A DNA stretch of 8,806 bases from positions 1 to 8,806 of the forward strand of contig CAIXUF010000614.1 of NCBI GenBank assembly GCA_903922535.1, written 5' to 3'. Source of the DNA: Candidatus Hydrogenedentota bacterium. GTDB lineage: Bacteria > Hydrogenedentota > Hydrogenedentia > Hydrogenedentiales > CAITNO01. The translations under genes and the position numbers were made by a program. Below the pieces are notes generated by a model. The model was not told the origin of the DNA and ran no database searches. It saw only the letters and a program-made list of their open reading frames with translations. Positions 1 through 7,397 of the stretch are shown one piece after another. Within the stretch, counting starts at the first letter, position 1; each line of letters opens with the position of its first letter.

Positions 1-1329
1 GCCGTCGCGGGCGAGGCGAACGTGCCCTTCTTCAGCATCAGCGGTTCCGACTTTGTGGAGATGTTTGTGGGCGTCGGCGCGAGCCGCGTGCGCGACCTGT
101 TCCAGCAGGGCCACAAGCACGCGCCCTGCATCATCTTCATTGATGAAATCGACGCGGTGGGCCGCCAGCGCGGGGCCGGTCTCGGCGGCGGCCATGACGA
201 GCGTGAACAGACACTAAACCAGTTGCTCGTCGAGATGGACGGTTTCAACACGAACGACGGCGTCATTTTGATGGCCGCAACCAACCGGCCGGACGTGCTG
301 GACCAGGCGCTGCTGCGTCCGGGCCGCTTCGACCGGCAGATTGTCGTGCCCAATCCGGACATCAAGGGCCGCAAGGCCATTCTGAACATCCATGTGACCA
401 ACCAGAAGGTGCCCCTGGCGCCTGATGTTGATCTCGGCGTGCTGGCGCGCGGCACGCCCGGATTCTCCGGCGCGGACCTCGCCAACATGGTGAACGAGGC
501 GGCGCTGCTTGCGGCGCGGCGCGTCCAGGAACGGGTCAACATGATTGATTTCGAGGATGCCAAGGACCGCGTCCTCATGGGACCGGCCCGGCGCAGCCTC
601 GTCATGAACGACCGGGACAAGCTGACCACGGCGTACCATGAGGCGGGCCACACGCTGGTCGCGCGGCTTCTGGCGAACGCCGACCCCGTGCACAAGGTCA
701 CCATCATCCCGCGCGGCCGGGCGCTGGGCATCACCAGTTCGCTGCCCGAGGAGGATCGCTACAGCATTTCGCGGTCCTACTGCCTGGCCAGCATCCGCAT
801 GGTCATGGGCGGCCGGGCCGCGGAGGAACTGGTGTTTGACGAGTTCAACAGCGGCGCCATGAGCGATCTCAAGCACGCGACGCGGCTGGCGCACAAGATG
901 GTCTGCGAGTGGGGCATGAGCAGTCTCGGCCCCATCACTTTCGGCGGCGACGACGAGGTGTTCCTGGGGCGCGATTTCGCGCGGATGCGCGATTTCAGCG
1001 AGGAGACCTCGTCCGCGGTGGACCGGGAAATCCACAGCATTTGCGAGACGGCCTACCGGGACGCACGCGACCTGCTTCAGACGCACATGCCCGTGCTCAA
1101 GGCGCTGGCCGACGCGCTGGTTGAGCGGGAAACGCTGGACGCCACCGAGATTGACGCGATTATCAACGAGGTGGGCGGCCCGGACCTCCTTCCCGACCGC
1201 AACCACGACGACGCACCCAAAAACGGGGAGCCGGTGGTGGAGGAAATGCCCCCGCCCATTCCCGCGGAAATCCCGGCGGACGAGGCCGACGGGGCCGTGC
1301 CGGGCGATGCGGTGCCGGAAACCGCCTGA
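1..1329 (+). CDS. ftsH: ATP-dependent zinc metalloprotease FtsH, 3' part (N-terminus outside window)
   Basis: FtsH is a hexameric inner-membrane AAA+ protease that unfolds and degrades membrane and short-lived cytoplasmic proteins. The reading frame is open from base 1, so the gene is cut by the window edge. The transmembrane N-terminus and Walker A loop lie just upstream, and the visible part begins with the AVAGEA stretch that normally follows Walker A. Counting from the first visible codon, Walker B is IIFIDE (44-49), the second region of homology with its arginine finger is RPGRFDR (106-112), and the zinc site is HEAGH (213-217). A third zinc ligand is probably Asp289 in [10 protein letters not shown], where most homologues have Asn before the Asp. 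The last 45 or so residues are an acidic, proline-rich tail that is probably disordered. It is the first visible gene of the folP-glmM-pdxJ operon, with 32 nt to folP. The family call is very secure. Confidence 0.97.
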   Translation, partial: AVAGEANVPFFSISGSDFVEMFVGVGASRVRDLFQQGHKHAPCIIFIDEIDAVGRQRGAGLGGGHDEREQTLNQLLVEMDGFNTNDGVILMAATNRPDVLDQALLRPGRFDRQIVVPNPDIKGRKAILNIHVTNQKVPLAPDVDLGVLARGTPGFSGADLANMVNEAALLAARRVQERVNMIDFEDAKDRVLMGPARRSLVMNDRDKLTTAYHEAGHTLVARLLANADPVHKVTIIPRGRALGITSSLPEEDRYSISRSYCLASIRMVMGGRAAEELVFDEFNSGAMSDLKHATRLAHKMVCEWGMSSLGPITFGGDDEVFLGRDFARMRDFSEETSSAVDREIHSICETAYRDARDLLQTHMPVLKALADALVERETLDATEIDAIINEVGGPDLLPDRNHDDAPKNGEPVVEEMPPPIPAEIPADEADGAVPGDAVPETA

Positions 1330-1361
1330 CCCGGCCTGCCGGCTTCCGAAGGAGCCCATCC

Positions 1362-2201
1362 ATGATGTCCCTGTGCGTGCCGCCTTTCCCCCGGAAGACA
1401 CTCGTCATGGGAATCGTGAACGTCACGCCCGATTCCTTTTTTGACGGCGGGTTTCTGTCCGACATGGACAAGCTGCGGGACCACGCGGCCGCGATGGCGC
1501 GTGACGGCGCGGACATTCTCGACGTGGGCGGCGAATCCACACGGCCCGGCGCCGACCCTGTGTCCCCGGAGGAGGAACTGCGCCGGGTGCTGCCCGCAGT
1601 GGAGGCGCTCACCCCGCTCAATATCCCCGTTTCTGTCGACACCTACCATGCCGAAACCGCCCGCCGCGCCCTGGCGCTCGGCGCGGTGATGGTGAACGAC
1701 ATCACGGCGCTCCGGGGTGACCCCGGGATGGCTGAGTTAATCGGCGCGTTGGGCTGTCCGTGTGTGCTCATGCACATGCAGGGCGAACCCCGGACGATGC
1801 AGCAGGCCCCGCGCTATGACGACGTGGTGGACGACATCCGCGCCTTCTTTGAGGAACGGCTCCATTTCGCCGCCGCGGCGGGCATCCGGGAGGAGCAAAT
1901 CTGGCTGGACCCCGGATTCGGATTTGGCAAGACGGTGGATCAGAACCTGCTGCTGCTGCGCCGGTTGAACGAGTTCAACTGCTTCGGTCGGCCCCTGCTG
2001 CTGGGGGTTTCCAACAAGTCCACCTTGGGCGCGGTGCTGGGCGCGGACGTGAATGATCGCACGGACGGCACGGCGGCGGCGGTGGCGTTTTCCGCGGCCC
2101 GGGGCGTACACTGTGTGCGTGTGCATGACGTGAAAACCATGGCGCGGGTGGTGCGCGTGTGCGACGCCATCACGCGCGGAAGGGCGCGCAACGATGGCTG
2201 A
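1362..2201 (+). CDS. folP: Dihydropteroate synthase
   Basis: This cytoplasmic TIM-barrel enzyme condenses 6-hydroxymethyl-dihydropterin diphosphate with p-aminobenzoate to give dihydropteroate in folate synthesis; the family is the sulfonamide target. The 279-residue length is normal. Visible motifs are NVTPDSF (20-26, loop 1 with metal-binding Asn20), GGESTRPG (56-63, loop 2), SVDT with Asp93, VND with Asn112, DPGFGFGK (183-190) with pterin-binding Asp183, and RVHDVK (253-258) with the diphosphate-binding Arg and His. The loop usually written S-R-K-S reads S217-N218-K219-S220, so the catalytic Lys is kept while the preceding Arg is Asn. The start is ATG at 1362, 7 nt after AAGGAG (1349-1354); ATG at 1365 is an equally possible second start. 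The 3' end overlaps glmM by 8 nt, so the two are probably translationally coupled. The ftsH-folP-glmM order is the same as in Escherichia coli. Confidence 0.96.
   Translation: MMSLCVPPFPRKTLVMGIVNVTPDSFFDGGFLSDMDKLRDHAAAMARDGADILDVGGESTRPGADPVSPEEELRRVLPAVEALTPLNIPVSVDTYHAETARRALALGAVMVNDITALRGDPGMAELIGALGCPCVLMHMQGEPRTMQQAPRYDDVVDDIRAFFEERLHFAAAAGIREEQIWLDPGFGFGKTVDQNLLLLRRLNEFNCFGRPLLLGVSNKSTLGAVLGADVNDRTDGTAAAVAFSAARGVHCVRVHDVKTMARVVRVCDAITRGRARNDG
2178..2184 (+). promoter_or_regulatory. Ribosome binding site for glmM inside folP
   Basis: The purine run GGAAGGG lies within the last codons of folP, 9 nt before the ATG of glmM at 2194. It fixes the glmM start and explains how glmM is translated despite overlapping the folP stop codon (TGA, 2199-2201). 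Confidence 0.75.
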
Positions 2202-3546
2202 ACGACTGTTTGGAACGGACGGCATCCGGGGACTGGCCAATGTCCACCCCATGACCGCCGAAATGGCGCTTCAGGTGGGCCGTGCGGCGGGCCATTTCTT
2301 TCAGAAAGAGGACCGGCAGCACACCATACTGATCGGCAAGGACACGCGGCGCTCGTGCTACATGCTGGAGAACGCGCTGACCGCGGGGTTGTGCTCCGTG
2401 GGCGTGCGCGTGCTGCTCACGGGCCCGCTGCCCACGCCGGGGGTCTCCTATATCATGCGCAGTCTGCGCTGCGACGGCGCCATCATGATTTCCGCGTCGC
2501 ACAACGGTTACGCCGACAACGGCATCAAGGTCTTCGGCGCCGACGGCTACAAGATTCCCGACGCGGTGGAGGACGAGATCGCGCGGGTCATCAGCACCGG
2601 CGAGATCGACGCGCTGCGCCCCACGGGCGAAAAGATTGGCACGGCGCGCCGCATCGACGACGCGGCGGGGCGCTATATCGAGTTTACCAAGGCGTCCTTT
2701 CCCAAGGGGATGCGCCTGGACGGGCTGCGCATTGTGATGGACTGCGCCAACGGCGCCTCCTACAAGACGGGCCCCAACACGCTTTCCGAACTGGGCGCGG
2801 AGGTGATTGCCATTGGCGACCGCCCCGACGGGCTCAACATCAACAGCGGTTACGGATCGGTCCATCCCGAGGAAATGCGCGCCACGGTCATCCGGGAAAA
2901 GGCCGACGTGGGCATCGCCTTCGACGGCGACGGTGACCGCATCGCCATGGCGGACGGGCACGGGCGGCTGCTGGACGGAAACGCGATTCTGTGCGTGCTG
3001 GGCATGGACATGATTGAGCGCGGCGCGCTGCCCAACAACACCCTTGCCACGACGGTGATGGCCAACGGCGGCCTGGAGCGCGCGCTGGCCGAAGTGGGCG
3101 GCAGCGTCGTCCGCGCCAATGTGGGGGACCGCTATGTGGTGGAGGCCATGCTCAGGGACGGGCTCAACCTGGGCGGCGAGCCCTCGGGCCACATTGTCCT
3201 GCTGGATTACAACACGACCGGCGACGCCATGATCGCCGCGCTGCAGGCGCTTGCCACGATGATCCGCAAGGATCAGCCGCTCGCGGCGCTGGCGCACGTC
3301 TACCACGAAATGCCCGAATGCCACCGCAAGGTGCCCCTGGCCGGCGGGAAACGCCCCGATGACGCCGCGGTGCAGGCGATTGCCGCCGAGGCCCAGGCGC
3401 AGATAGCGGGCCGGGGCCGGGTCGTCATCCGCCGCTCGGGCACCGAGCCCGTCATCCGGATCATGGTTCAACACGAGGAACTGCGCAAGGCCGAGCAGTT
3501 GGCGGCCGCGCTTGCCGCGCGCATTGCCGAAAGCACCGGCGCGTAA
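2194..3546 (+). CDS. glmM: Phosphoglucosamine mutase
   Basis: GlmM converts glucosamine-6-phosphate to glucosamine-1-phosphate, the step before UDP-GlcNAc and so before peptidoglycan and lipid A synthesis. It acts in the cytoplasm and is activated by phosphorylation of a serine. The protein has 450 residues (E. coli 445). It opens with the family start LFGTDGIRG (5-13). The phosphoserine loop is ISASHN with Ser102, the same number as in E. coli. The Mg-binding loop is DGDGDR (244-249; Asp244, 246, 248). The sugar-binding loop is GEPSGH (328-333), and the C-terminal phosphate-binding loop is RRSGTEP (413-419). The GEPSGH and ISASHN forms, together with the neighbourhood, favour GlmM over phosphomannomutase or phosphoglucomutase. 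It overlaps folP by 8 nt and is followed after 21 nt by pdxJ. In several other lineages cdaA and a YbbR-domain gene sit between folP and glmM; here there is no room for them. Confidence 0.97.
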   Translation: MAERLFGTDGIRGLANVHPMTAEMALQVGRAAGHFFQKEDRQHTILIGKDTRRSCYMLENALTAGLCSVGVRVLLTGPLPTPGVSYIMRSLRCDGAIMISASHNGYADNGIKVFGADGYKIPDAVEDEIARVISTGEIDALRPTGEKIGTARRIDDAAGRYIEFTKASFPKGMRLDGLRIVMDCANGASYKTGPNTLSELGAEVIAIGDRPDGLNINSGYGSVHPEEMRATVIREKADVGIAFDGDGDRIAMADGHGRLLDGNAILCVLGMDMIERGALPNNTLATTVMANGGLERALAEVGGSVVRANVGDRYVVEAMLRDGLNLGGEPSGHIVLLDYNTTGDAMIAALQALATMIRKDQPLAALAHVYHEMPECHRKVPLAGGKRPDDAAVQAIAAEAQAQIAGRGRVVIRRSGTEPVIRIMVQHEELRKAEQLAAALAARIAESTGA

Positions 3547-3552
3547 CTTCAC

Positions 3553-3560
3553 AGGAGAGG
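3553..3560 (+). promoter_or_regulatory. Strong ribosome binding site for pdxJ
   Basis: AGGAGAGG lies in the 21-nt glmM-pdxJ gap, 7 nt before ATG 3568. It decides for this start rather than the internal ATG at 3598 (Met11), although homologues usually begin nearer the latter. Confidence 0.75.
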
Positions 3561-3567
3561 TCAATCC

Positions 3568-4338
3568 ATGAGCCACCCGTCACCACTCAGCCTCAAGATG
3601 ATAGAACTGGGCGTCAACATTGACCATGTCGCCACGCTGCGCGAGGCGCGCAAGGGCGTCAATCCCGATGTTGTCGCCGCGGCCAAGGTGTGCGAGGCGG
3701 CCGGCGCCCACCAGATCACCGTGCATCTGCGCGCCGACCGGCGGCATATCCAGGATCGCGACGTGGAGGCGCTTATGCAGGTGCTCCAAGTCCGGCTCAA
3801 TTTGGAATTGGGCGCCACGCCCGAGATTATCGCCATCGCCCACCGGCTCAAGCCGCACACCGTCTGCCTCGTGCCCGAGAACCGGCAGGAGGTGACCACC
3901 GAGGGCGGGCTTGACGTGGCCGGACAGCGCGCCGCGCTGCACGAGGTGACCGCAGGCATGCACGCCCACGGCATCCACGTCAGCATGTTCATTGATCCCG
4001 ACCCGCACCAGGTCGAGGCCAGCGCGGCTGTCGGCGCGGACTATGTGGAGTTCCACACGGGCGCCTACGCCAACGCCAAAGGCCAGGCCGTTCTCGCCCA
4101 CGAGCTGGAGCGCCTGCACCAGTGCTCCCTGCTTGTGGGCCAGACGCCCATGCGCTGCAACGCCGGGCACGGCCTCACCGTGCGCAATCTCTGGCCCGTC
4201 GCGCTGCTGCCGGGGCTCAACGAGGTCAACATCGGGCACGACATCATCGCCCGCGCCGTGTTTATCGGGCTGGACAGAGCCGTGAAGGAAATCCAGGACG
4301 TGCTCTTCGAGGCGGCGAAGTTCAGGGCGGGGGCATAG
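3568..4338 (+). CDS. pdxJ: Pyridoxine 5'-phosphate synthase
   Basis: PdxJ closes the ring in the DXP-dependent vitamin B6 pathway, condensing 1-deoxy-D-xylulose 5-phosphate with 3-amino-2-oxopropyl phosphate to give pyridoxine 5'-phosphate. It is a cytoplasmic TIM barrel that is octameric in E. coli. Motifs seen are GVNIDHVATLR (15-25), TVHLRADRRHI (51-61) with catalytic His53, NLE with Glu80, the long conserved block VPENRQEVTTEGGLDVAGQ, HTG in the phosphate-binding region, and NAGHGL with His201. These residues equal E. coli His45, Glu72 and His193 with a constant offset of 8, which reflects a short N-terminal extension. The length is 256 residues against about 240 usually. The start at 3568 is supported by AGGAGAGG (3553-3560) 7 nt upstream; Met11 is a weaker alternative. 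It is the last gene of the packed core operon. The often-linked acpS does not follow. Confidence 0.97.
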   Translation: MSHPSPLSLKMIELGVNIDHVATLREARKGVNPDVVAAAKVCEAAGAHQITVHLRADRRHIQDRDVEALMQVLQVRLNLELGATPEIIAIAHRLKPHTVCLVPENRQEVTTEGGLDVAGQRAALHEVTAGMHAHGIHVSMFIDPDPHQVEASAAVGADYVEFHTGAYANAKGQAVLAHELERLHQCSLLVGQTPMRCNAGHGLTVRNLWPVALLPGLNEVNIGHDIIARAVFIGLDRAVKEIQDVLFEAAKFRAGA

Positions 4339-4400
4339 GCGACATGAGGATTGAATGGGATCCCGGTCACTATGGGTGAAGAGGAATAACGCTGTTACTG

Positions 4401-4454
4401 GAAGCGCCGACATCCCTGCCGTCCCGTTTGGAATGGCAGTCTGCGTGCCGCTTC
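4401..4454 (+). other. Two-tier inverted repeat in the pdxJ to glycosidase gap
   Basis: The outer arms GAAGCG (4401-4406) and CGCTTC (4449-4454) are perfect complements. Nested inside, CTGCCGTCC (4416-4424) can pair with GGAATGGCAG (4430-4439), with one G-T pair and one bulged base. There is no T-run afterwards, so it is not a canonical intrinsic terminator. It could be a Rho-dependent region, a leader structure of the downstream gene, or chance. The rest of the 165-nt gap (4339-4503) shows no convincing promoter or gene. Confidence 0.25.
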
Positions 4455-4487
4455 GCTCGGGTCGTCCTGGTGTGTTTGGGTGAAGTT

Positions 4488-4494
4488 CAGGGAG
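4488..4494 (+). promoter_or_regulatory. Ribosome binding site that decides the start of the secreted glycosidase gene
   Basis: CAGGGAG ends 9 nt before ATG 4504. The open frame extends upstream to GTG 4480, but that start would place this site inside the coding region and would add eight residues, including two acidic ones, in front of the signal peptide. The ATG gives a clean MRP start and a normal signal peptide. Confidence 0.65.
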
Positions 4495-4503
4495 ATCGTG
4501 ATC

Positions 4504-7170
4504 ATGCGTCCAATTGCTGTTCTTGTTTTGCTTGCTTCCACGGTTCAGGGGATGATTTTCGCGCCGATTGTTGCGGCGCAGGAGACCAAGCCCGCCTGGA
4601 TTGGGTCCAGGGAGGGGGTGTGCGACGGGTTGCCGCCGCAGTGGGAGGCGCTGGATGTCCATGGCAACACGGTTCAACCGTGGGGGCGGCAGTACCTGTT
4701 TGACGGCCTGCCGGGACCCACGGCTGTGGCGGCGTTGGGAGAATCGATCCTCGCGCGGCCGATGCGATTTGTGGCCAGGGTGCGGGGGCGTGAGGTGGCG
4801 TGGCGCAGCGAATCGACCCAGACGGTAAAACTCCATGACGGTGCGGCGGAGGTGACAACCCTGGCCACCGCAGACGGGCTGCAATTGAAGGGAGAGATTC
4901 GCGTTGAATTTGACGGCATGATACGGGCGGACTGGCAGATTGTTTCCGCCGTGGAAACCACGCTGGATACGCTGTGTTTCGAGATGCCGTACAAGGCTTC
5001 CCTGGTGAAGTACCTGTACACCTATCCCGGAAGCTGGGGTTCGGCGCGCAACGCGGGAAGCGCGCCCAAAGAACCGCTCAACCTGAAGTTCATGCCCTAT
5101 CTTTGGATGGGCGACGAGCAGCGCGGGCTGTGCTGGTTCTCCGAATCGGACAAGAACTTCTCCAATGACGACCCTGAGAAGGTCATTCAGATCGTTCCCG
5201 GCGAGACGGAAACGATACTGCGGGTGAACCTCGTCACGAAACCGAAGACCCTCGGCGCGGACAGCCCGTTGGAATACACCTTCGGTTTTCAGGCCACCCC
5301 CGTGCGGGACAATCCCAAGGACGTCTGGGACTACCGCATCTGCCATCACGGCGATTATGGGATTGAAGACAAGCCCTATTTCATGCCGATGCAGCTCCGC
5401 TATCCCACCGACGGCAACCTGAATCCCGATGCGGGCACCATCGAGGCGTGGGTGCGGGTCAATTTCGATCCGACCAAGGAAATTGCGGACCCGCAAAAGC
5501 GCGGAGAGATGAACGTCGATCTGCTGGACATAACACTCCCGGACGCTTCGGCGAAAATGGGCTTCTATTGGAACATTGATGACCGCGGCATGCGGACCTA
5601 TTTCCGGCAGGGCGCCGATTTTCCCTTCATTGCCGGTGCCAAGTGCGACTGGAAACAGGGCGAATGGCACCATGTGGCCGTCACGTGGGGGGATGCCGTG
5701 CGGGTGTGGGTGGATGGAAAGAAGACGGCGGAAAACGCCTATTCGGGCGGGTTGAAGGCTTTCGAAAAGGGCGCCGCGATTGTGTTCTACATCATGCCGG
5801 GCACCTTCGATTTGGGCGGAGTGCGCGTTTCGGACATTGCCCGCGATGCCTTTGCCACCGACGCGCCCCCAGCCGACGATGAACACACGCGCCTGCTGGA
5901 CGGCTTTGACAAGCTGCTGTCCGGCGCGGCCCAGACGCAGCCGGCTAAGGGAAGCGCCGGAACCCTTGTCAACGTTGCCACCGCGTCGGGAAAGTGGGGC
6001 CAGTGCCTGATTCCCGCGGAGGCGGCCGCCAAAACCACCACGCTGGACCGTCTCGCCGAACTTGGCGTGCGCACCGTCTGTTTCCACGAACACTGGACCG
6101 ACATCCAGAACTACACCAGCACCACGCACGGCGAGGAACTGAAGAAACTGGTCACGGCCTGCCACGAGCGCGGGATCCGGCTGCTGCTTTACTTCGGCTA
6201 CGAGATCTCCGACATCGCGCCCGAATGGGCGGAATACAGCGATGCCTGTCTTACCGCGCCACGGGCGGGCGGGTATCACCGTCTTCCGGAACAGCACGCC
6301 TACATCGTGTGCTACCGGAGTATGTGGCAGGACTTCATGGCGTATGGTATCGCGAAGATGATGGATGACTACGGCATTGACGGCGTCTATCTCGACGGCA
6401 CGGCAAACCCCTGGCCCTGCGCAAACACGAAACACGGCTGCGGCTATGTGAAGGAGGACGGCTCCATCGCGCCCGTGTATCCCATCTTTTCCACGCGCGA
6501 GATGATGAAACGGATCTGGACGTTGGTGAAAACGCGCAAGCCGGAGGGGCTCGTGAACGTACACCAGTCCACCTGCATGACGATTCCGACGTTGGCCTTT
6601 GCCACGAGTTACTGGGACGGCGAGCAGTTCGGCGGCATCCCGCGGGGGTCGCGGGCGCTCGACGTGCTGCCGCTCGACGCGTTCCGCTGCGAGTTCATGG
6701 GCCGCCAGTGGGGCGTGCCGTCCGAAATGCTGTGCTACAACCAGCCGTACACCTATTCCGAGGCCACCTCGTTTGCCCTGCTCCATGACGTGCTGGTCCG
6801 CGGGGGACTGGGCGGAGCGTTGGAGATGGAATCGAAACTCTGGAAGGCCATGGAAACGTTTGGCCGGCATGAAGCGCAATGGCATCCCTACTGGGACGAC
6901 CAGAAGTTCGTGCAGACCGACGGCAACGACACGAAGGTCAGTCTGTATACCCGCGGCAAACAGGGCGTGGTGGCCGTGGTTTCCAATCTGGGCCAGGAAC
7001 GCAGAACCGTCCATGCGACACTACAACTGGATGCGTTGGGGTTGTCCGGCACGCTTGAGGGCAAGGATGTTGTCAACGAGTGCGCGGTTCCTATTTCAGG
7101 GGACGGAGGCATTTCGTTTGACCTCAATGCGTTGGATTTCCGGGTCGTGTTGATTACTTCGAAAGAGTAA
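4504..7170 (+). CDS. Secreted multidomain glycoside hydrolase-like protein with LamG-like domain
   Basis: Large exported protein of 888 residues, probably a polysaccharide- or glycoside-degrading enzyme; reaction and substrate are unknown. Residues 1-25 are a Sec signal peptide (MRPIAVLVLLAS start, hydrophobic core, likely cleavage VAA|QE), with no lipobox. Residues about 26-285 are a beta-rich region. Residues about 290-450 look like a LamG/concanavalin-type jelly-roll: GTIEAW (311-316), HHVAVTW (389-395), then VWVDGK. Residues about 505-790 look like a TIM barrel: VCFHEHW around Glu529, LLLYFGYE near 560, GVYLDG with Asp631, VNVHQS (684-689), and WDGEQ with Asp705 and Glu707. The Asp631, Asp705 and Glu707 carboxylates are candidate catalytic residues. 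Residues 810-888 form a C-terminal beta domain. The arrangement recalls GH123-like/DUF6067 proteins of PVC and Bacteroidetes bacteria, but I could not search to confirm this. The gene sits 165 nt after pdxJ, outside the packed operon, and its base composition looks slightly less GC-rich than its neighbours. Confidence 0.75.
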   Translation: MRPIAVLVLLASTVQGMIFAPIVAAQETKPAWIGSREGVCDGLPPQWEALDVHGNTVQPWGRQYLFDGLPGPTAVAALGESILARPMRFVARVRGREVAWRSESTQTVKLHDGAAEVTTLATADGLQLKGEIRVEFDGMIRADWQIVSAVETTLDTLCFEMPYKASLVKYLYTYPGSWGSARNAGSAPKEPLNLKFMPYLWMGDEQRGLCWFSESDKNFSNDDPEKVIQIVPGETETILRVNLVTKPKTLGADSPLEYTFGFQATPVRDNPKDVWDYRICHHGDYGIEDKPYFMPMQLRYPTDGNLNPDAGTIEAWVRVNFDPTKEIADPQKRGEMNVDLLDITLPDASAKMGFYWNIDDRGMRTYFRQGADFPFIAGAKCDWKQGEWHHVAVTWGDAVRVWVDGKKTAENAYSGGLKAFEKGAAIVFYIMPGTFDLGGVRVSDIARDAFATDAPPADDEHTRLLDGFDKLLSGAAQTQPAKGSAGTLVNVATASGKWGQCLIPAEAAAKTTTLDRLAELGVRTVCFHEHWTDIQNYTSTTHGEELKKLVTACHERGIRLLLYFGYEISDIAPEWAEYSDACLTAPRAGGYHRLPEQHAYIVCYRSMWQDFMAYGIAKMMDDYGIDGVYLDGTANPWPCANTKHGCGYVKEDGSIAPVYPIFSTREMMKRIWTLVKTRKPEGLVNVHQSTCMTIPTLAFATSYWDGEQFGGIPRGSRALDVLPLDAFRCEFMGRQWGVPSEMLCYNQPYTYSEATSFALLHDVLVRGGLGGALEMESKLWKAMETFGRHEAQWHPYWDDQKFVQTDGNDTKVSLYTRGKQGVVAVVSNLGQERRTVHATLQLDALGLSGTLEGKDVVNECAVPISGDGGISFDLNALDFRVVLITSKE

Positions 7171-7175
7171 TCCAA

Positions 7176-7210
7176 CCAGTTCGCAAATGTGGGCCAAACT
7201 GCGCAACTGG
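7176..7210 (+). terminator. Hairpin just after the glycosidase gene, possible transcript end
   Basis: CCAGTTCGCA (7176-7185) can pair with TGCG-C-AACTGG (7200-7210). That gives ten base pairs with a single bulged C and a 14-nt loop, starting 5 nt after the TAA stop. No T-run follows (purine-rich AGGAGGAG instead), so it is not a textbook intrinsic terminator. It may instead stabilise the 3' end of the mRNA or act with Rho. Confidence 0.4.
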
Positions 7211-7228
7211 AGGAGGAGTGACGGGATG

Positions 7229-7264
7229 CCGCTGCCACACTGGCGGCGGAAACGCGGCGGTTTT
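7229..7264 (+). terminator. GC-rich hairpin with delayed T-run, weak terminator candidate
   Basis: CCGCTGCCA (7229-7237) and TGGCGGCGG (7241-7249) form a 9-bp stem with one G-T wobble and a 3-nt loop. TTTT follows only at 7261-7264, after GCGGCGG. An alternative fold pairs GCCGC (7228-7232) with GCGGC (7254-7258), which brings the stem closer to the T-run. Either form could end transcription from upstream before the promoter proposed at 7302. Confidence 0.35.
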
Positions 7265-7301
7265 CCACTTTTCCAGGAAGATTTCGGGCTGAAGAAACCG
7301 G

Positions 7302-7331
7302 TTGACTTGCCCGGCGCCCGCCGACTATTCT
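7302..7331 (+). promoter_or_regulatory. Candidate sigma70-type promoter for the oxidoreductase gene
   Basis: TTGACT (7302-7307) and TATTCT (7326-7331) are separated by 18 nt, which fits housekeeping -35 and -10 boxes. Transcription would begin near 7338, leaving a leader of about 60 nt before ATG 7398. The stretch lies in the intergenic region after two hairpins, so the downstream gene probably has its own transcript. Promoter consensus in the source phylum may differ. Confidence 0.45.
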
Positions 7332-7384
7332 TAACGACGGTCTATTATGGGTTTCGTTGGGCCACCGTTTACTCATCCATGCAC

Positions 7385-7390
7385 GAGGAG
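7385..7390 (+). promoter_or_regulatory. Ribosome binding site that decides the oxidoreductase start
   Basis: GAGGAG lies 7 nt before ATG 7398. The frame is open further up to ATG 7347, but that start has no comparable site and would place 17 extra residues before a well-formed Tat signal, so 7398 is chosen. Confidence 0.75.
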
Positions 7391-7397
7391 AACAATC

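Noticed and set aside
214..1401. Antisense open frame over ftsH (about 395 codons)
   Set aside because: Shadow of a conserved coding region in high-GC DNA, with no recognisable motif.
2170..3576. Antisense open frame over glmM (about 468 codons)
   Set aside because: It mirrors the glmM limits almost exactly, as expected from codon bias on the real strand. The product has no recognisable domain.
4351..4376. TTGAAT followed by TATGGG as a promoter for the glycosidase gene
   Set aside because: The spacing is only 14 nt and the -10 box is poor, so it is not listed as a feature.
4480..4503. GTG at 4480 as start of the glycosidase gene
   Set aside because: The Shine-Dalgarno at 4488-4494 points to ATG 4504, and the extra residues would precede an otherwise normal signal peptide.
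3580..7014. Very long antisense open frame (about 1144 codons) covering pdxJ and most of the glycosidase gene
   Set aside because: It lies opposite two genes with clear family motifs that share one forward frame, so their GC-biased codons keep the same antisense phase free of stops. Its translation is rich in Arg, His, Gly and Ala and shows no domain I recognise.
7347..7397. ATG at 7347 as start of the oxidoreductase
   Set aside because: It has no good ribosome binding site and would bury the Tat signal behind 17 residues. ATG 7398 has GAGGAG at proper spacing.
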